A stretch of 64,000 nucleotides of DNA from Branchiostoma floridae (taxonomy: Eukaryota > Chordata > Leptocardii > Amphioxiformes > Branchiostomatidae): assembly GCF_000003815.2 (NCBI RefSeq), contig NC_049995.1:6556342-6620341 (forward strand), given 5' to 3'. Positions 62,101 to 64,000 of the stretch are shown here, piece after piece. Position 1 is the first letter of the stretch; each line of letters begins with the position of its first letter. The position numbers and the translations under genes were made by a program. Under the pieces are notes generated by a model. It was not told where the DNA came from and did no database searches. It saw only the letters and a program-made list of their open reading frames with translations.

Positions 62101-63890
62101 TTGATGAAAGCGATGCTGTGTTAGTTATGTCTGTTGTGACATTTGGCATGGTCGTTGTGAGTCTTACCAATGAAGTAGTTGGTTGTGTTGTCTTCCTCCT
62201 GGTCGTTGGCGACTCATAGGTTGTTTCAACAGCGAATGTTGATGCCTCAGAGGTGGATTCTATAGTGGTAGTTAATGCCTCANNNNNNNNNNNNNNNNNN
62301 NNNNNNNNNNNNNNNNNNNNNNNNNNNNNNNNNNNNNNNNNNNNNNNNNNNNNNNNNNNNNNNNNNNNNNNNNNNNNNNNNNNNNNNNNNNNNNNNNNNN
62401 NNNNNNNNNNNNNNNNNNNNNNNNNNNNNNNNNNNNNNNNNNNNNNNNNNNNNNNNNNNNNNNNNNNNNNNNNNNNNNNNNNNNNNNNNNNNNNNNNNNN
62501 NNNNNNNNNNNNNNNNNNNNNNNNNNNNNNNNNNNNNNNNNNNNNNNNNNNNNNNNNNNNNNNNNNNNNNNNNNNNNNNNNNNNNNNNNNNNNNNNNNNN
62601 NNNNNNNNNNNNNNNNNNNNNNNNNNNNNNNNNNNNNNNNNNNNNNNNNNNNNNNNNNNNNNNNNNNNNNNNNNNNNNNNNNNNNNNNNNNNNNNNNNNN
62701 NNNNNNNNNNNNNNNNNNNNNNNNNNNNNNNNNNNNNNNNNNNNNNNNNNNNNNNNNNNNNNNNNNNNNNNNNNNNNNNNNNNNNNNNNNNNNNNNNNNN
62801 NNNNNNNNNNNNNNNNNNNNNNNNNNNNNNNNNNNNNNNNNNNNNNNNNNNNNNNNNNNNNNNNNNNNNNNNNNNNNNNNNNNNNNNNNNNNNNNNNNNN
62901 NNNNNNNNNNNNNNNNNNNNNNNNNNNNNNNNNNNNNNNNNNNNNNNNNNNNNNNNNNNNNNNNNNNNNNNNNNNNNNNNNNNNNNNNNNNNNNNNNNNN
63001 NNNNNNNNNNNNNNNNNNNNNNNNNNNNNNNNNNNNNNNNNNAATGTATGTAGTCAACGGAGCTGTTGTTTCTTCAGTCGAACCCAATGTTTTCTCTGAA
63101 GAAACAAAGATAGTCTTGTCATCATCGGTTGTGAAAGGCTCTGTTTGTATATTTACTGTTGTTTCAGATGTTTCTGAGTCAACTGTCGTTTCCAGACCAT
63201 CACCAGTGTATGTAGTCAGCGGAGTTGTTGTTTCTAAAGATTCTTTAGTCGGATTCAATGTTCTCTCTGAAGTAACAACGATAGTCCGGGTATCAGCGGT
63301 TGTTGAAGGCTCGGGAGTCATCTCTACCGTTGCAGAAGGTGCTGTGGTCTGTGATGGCGTCTGTTCTATATAGTGCGGTGTGCCTCCATCATGTTCTGTT
63401 GTCGGAAAAATCGTCACCCCTGTTGTGCTATCTCGTGATACCCGAGACACATCATCGATCGTAATTTGAGTATCTGTAACGCCATCTATCCCAGTGCCAC
63501 TCGGCTGTTCCGAAGAATAAACAAGAGTTTGAGTTGCTCCAGTTGTAATATCTGGTGATATCCGTCTTGCATCTAGCAGGGGCAAACCATCAATGGTCGT
63601 TTGAGTATCTGTAACGCCGTCAGTCCCCCAAGTCCAACTTGATTGCTCCGTAGAATATACAAGATCTTGAGTTACTCCAGCAACTTTTACTTCTGAATCA
63701 GTTGAGGTGGGCGTTGCTACAAATGAAAGGACACTCTTACGTTGTATACGACGTTGCGTTGCTTCTTTTGTTGATAGGTCTGTTCTTGTAACAGACAGAT
63801 TTCCTATTATTGTTTCCCATGTAGGAGCAGGCGATGTCACTGTAACCCGTGTGGATGACTGTGATGTAGGTTCCACACCTCCAGAGGGAT
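49818..63890 (-). CDS. Gene 1: giant mucin, probably membrane-tethered (5' end outside window)
   Basis: Model: one giant Thr/Ser exon (50,524-63,890, possibly more than one exon because of two N-gaps) plus a candidate terminal exon (49,818-50,128) with a hydrophobic helix, then AATAAA. No signal peptide is seen, so the first exon must be beyond 64,000. The mucin part resembles an A-type plus a B-type exon joined without the intron that separates them in genes 2 and 3. It lies 5' of gene 2 on the same strand, with about 1.6 kb between its polyadenylation signal and the gene 2 start codon. Confidence 0.55.
50524..63890 (-). CDS. Gene 1 giant Thr/Ser-rich mucin exon(s)
   Basis: Acceptor gctAG in phase 1 at 63,890, and donor GTAAGT in phase 1 at 50,524 (ending EATDG). 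The stretch 50,524-60,622 alone is open for about 3,370 codons. It starts with a less repetitive N-terminal part ([22 protein letters not shown]). Then come 11-residue repeats around [11 protein letters not shown] (61.2-62.3 kb and 56.4-59.0 kb), repeats of about 76 residues around STIIMTSE and [15 protein letters not shown] (59.5-60.5 kb), B-like repeats (51.7-55.0 kb) and an 18-base minisatellite (50.6-51.5 kb). Two N-runs interrupt it. Beside the first run an in-frame stop (60,641) suggests either a short intron with an acceptor at about 60,622 or contig-end error. Frame across both gaps is unknown. Confidence 0.8.
50590..51490 (-). repeat. 18-bp coding minisatellite (TTTAGP repeats)
   Basis: About 45 units of 'gttgttgtaggcccagcg' type on the plus strand encode Thr-Thr-Thr-Ala-Gly-Pro on the minus strand, with variants [12 protein letters not shown] and TTTAGS. 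Located at the 3' end of the gene 1 mucin exon. Confidence 0.9.
56400..59020 (-). repeat. 33-bp coding repeats ([11 protein letters not shown] type)
   Basis: Dozens of 11-codon units, visible on the plus strand as 'gcctcagaggtgggttctat' phrases. The same family recurs at 61,220-62,280. Confidence 0.85.
59250..60500 (-). repeat. 228-bp coding repeats
   Basis: Five successive units share the plus-strand phrase 'ctagtcattattatcgttga' at about 59,577, 59,805, 60,033, 60,259 and 60,488, so the period is about 228 bases (76 codons). Each unit contains STIIMTSE and [12 protein letters not shown]. Confidence 0.85.
60655..61046. other. Assembly gap (392 N)
   Basis: Inside the gene 1 mucin exon. The adjoining 30 bases on the left have stops in all minus-strand frames. 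Confidence 0.99.
61220..62282 (-). repeat. 33-bp coding repeats (second block)
   Basis: More [15 protein letters not shown] units, running into the 62,283-63,042 N-gap. Confidence 0.8.
62283..63042. other. Assembly gap (760 N)
   Basis: Inside the gene 1 mucin region. The flanking minus-strand Thr-rich frames are open on both sides but not in the same frame, so the gap length is approximate. Confidence 0.99.
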
Positions 63891-64000
63891 CTAGCAAATA
63901 ACAATATTAATACCTTCATTGCAAGAAGGAAAATGAGATTTACAGATAAATCAAAAGGCAAATAACTATTCTGAATCCAAGTCTACTTAAACTTTTTATG
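63891..64000 (-). other. Intron upstream of the gene 1 mucin exon
   Basis: Non-coding. The preceding exon is outside the window. Confidence 0.6.

Noticed and set aside
1..64000. CRISPR arrays, rRNA, operons, riboswitches
   Set aside because: None seen. The tandem repeats here are coding minisatellites or satellites in an animal genome.

Overview
The window looks like a draft animal genome. Introns are GT-AG, there are four N-gaps, long (TA)n and (CA)n runs, and remnants of LINE, mariner and foldback elements. The domain set (signal peptide, Thr/Ser-rich mucin exons, TSP1, EGF-Ca, NIDO, AMOP, VWD) is that of MUC4-like and SUSD2-like metazoan surface proteins. I suspect an invertebrate deuterostome, most likely a lancelet (Branchiostoma), but that assignment is inference. 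Nothing bacterial is present. All convincing coding sequence is on the minus strand, so genes read from high to low coordinates.

My reading is a tandem cluster of three giant mucin genes. Gene 1 (63,890 to about 49,730, 5' end outside the window) is one huge Thr/Ser exon with two N-gaps. It probably has a terminal exon at 49,818-50,128 with a membrane helix, a stop and an AATAAA signal. Gene 2 (48,155 to about 34,005) starts with its own signal-peptide exon, followed by two large mucin exons (A2, B2). Its equivalent of the terminal exon is mostly deleted. Gene 3 (31,838 to beyond base 1) starts with a sister signal-peptide exon and mucin exons A3 and B3. It then continues into nine copies of an unrecognised two-exon module of about 196 residues (19,808-10,869), one TSP1, three EGF-like domains, NIDO, AMOP and the start of a VWD domain. 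The VWD domain runs off the left edge.

The junctions were read by eye. Every intron from the signal peptides through the EGF domains is phase 1. Phase 0 introns appear inside NIDO and at the NIDO/AMOP junction, and the reading frame closes across every junction inside gene 3. Genes 2 and 3 and their 5' flanks are products of a segmental duplication whose breakpoints lie inside the B-type mucin exons. The first introns and upstream regions align piece by piece, including a satellite array, a (TA)n run, a hairpin and a putative promoter. A non-autonomous mariner is present only in the gene 2 copy.

The three genes seem to combine one kind of O-glycosylation-rich N-terminal half with different C-terminal ends: membrane-tethered (gene 1, inferred), possibly secreted and lacking an anchor (gene 2, inferred), and NIDO-AMOP-VWD (gene 3, directly supported by conserved motifs). 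The long plus-strand open frames are antisense shadows of Thr codons.
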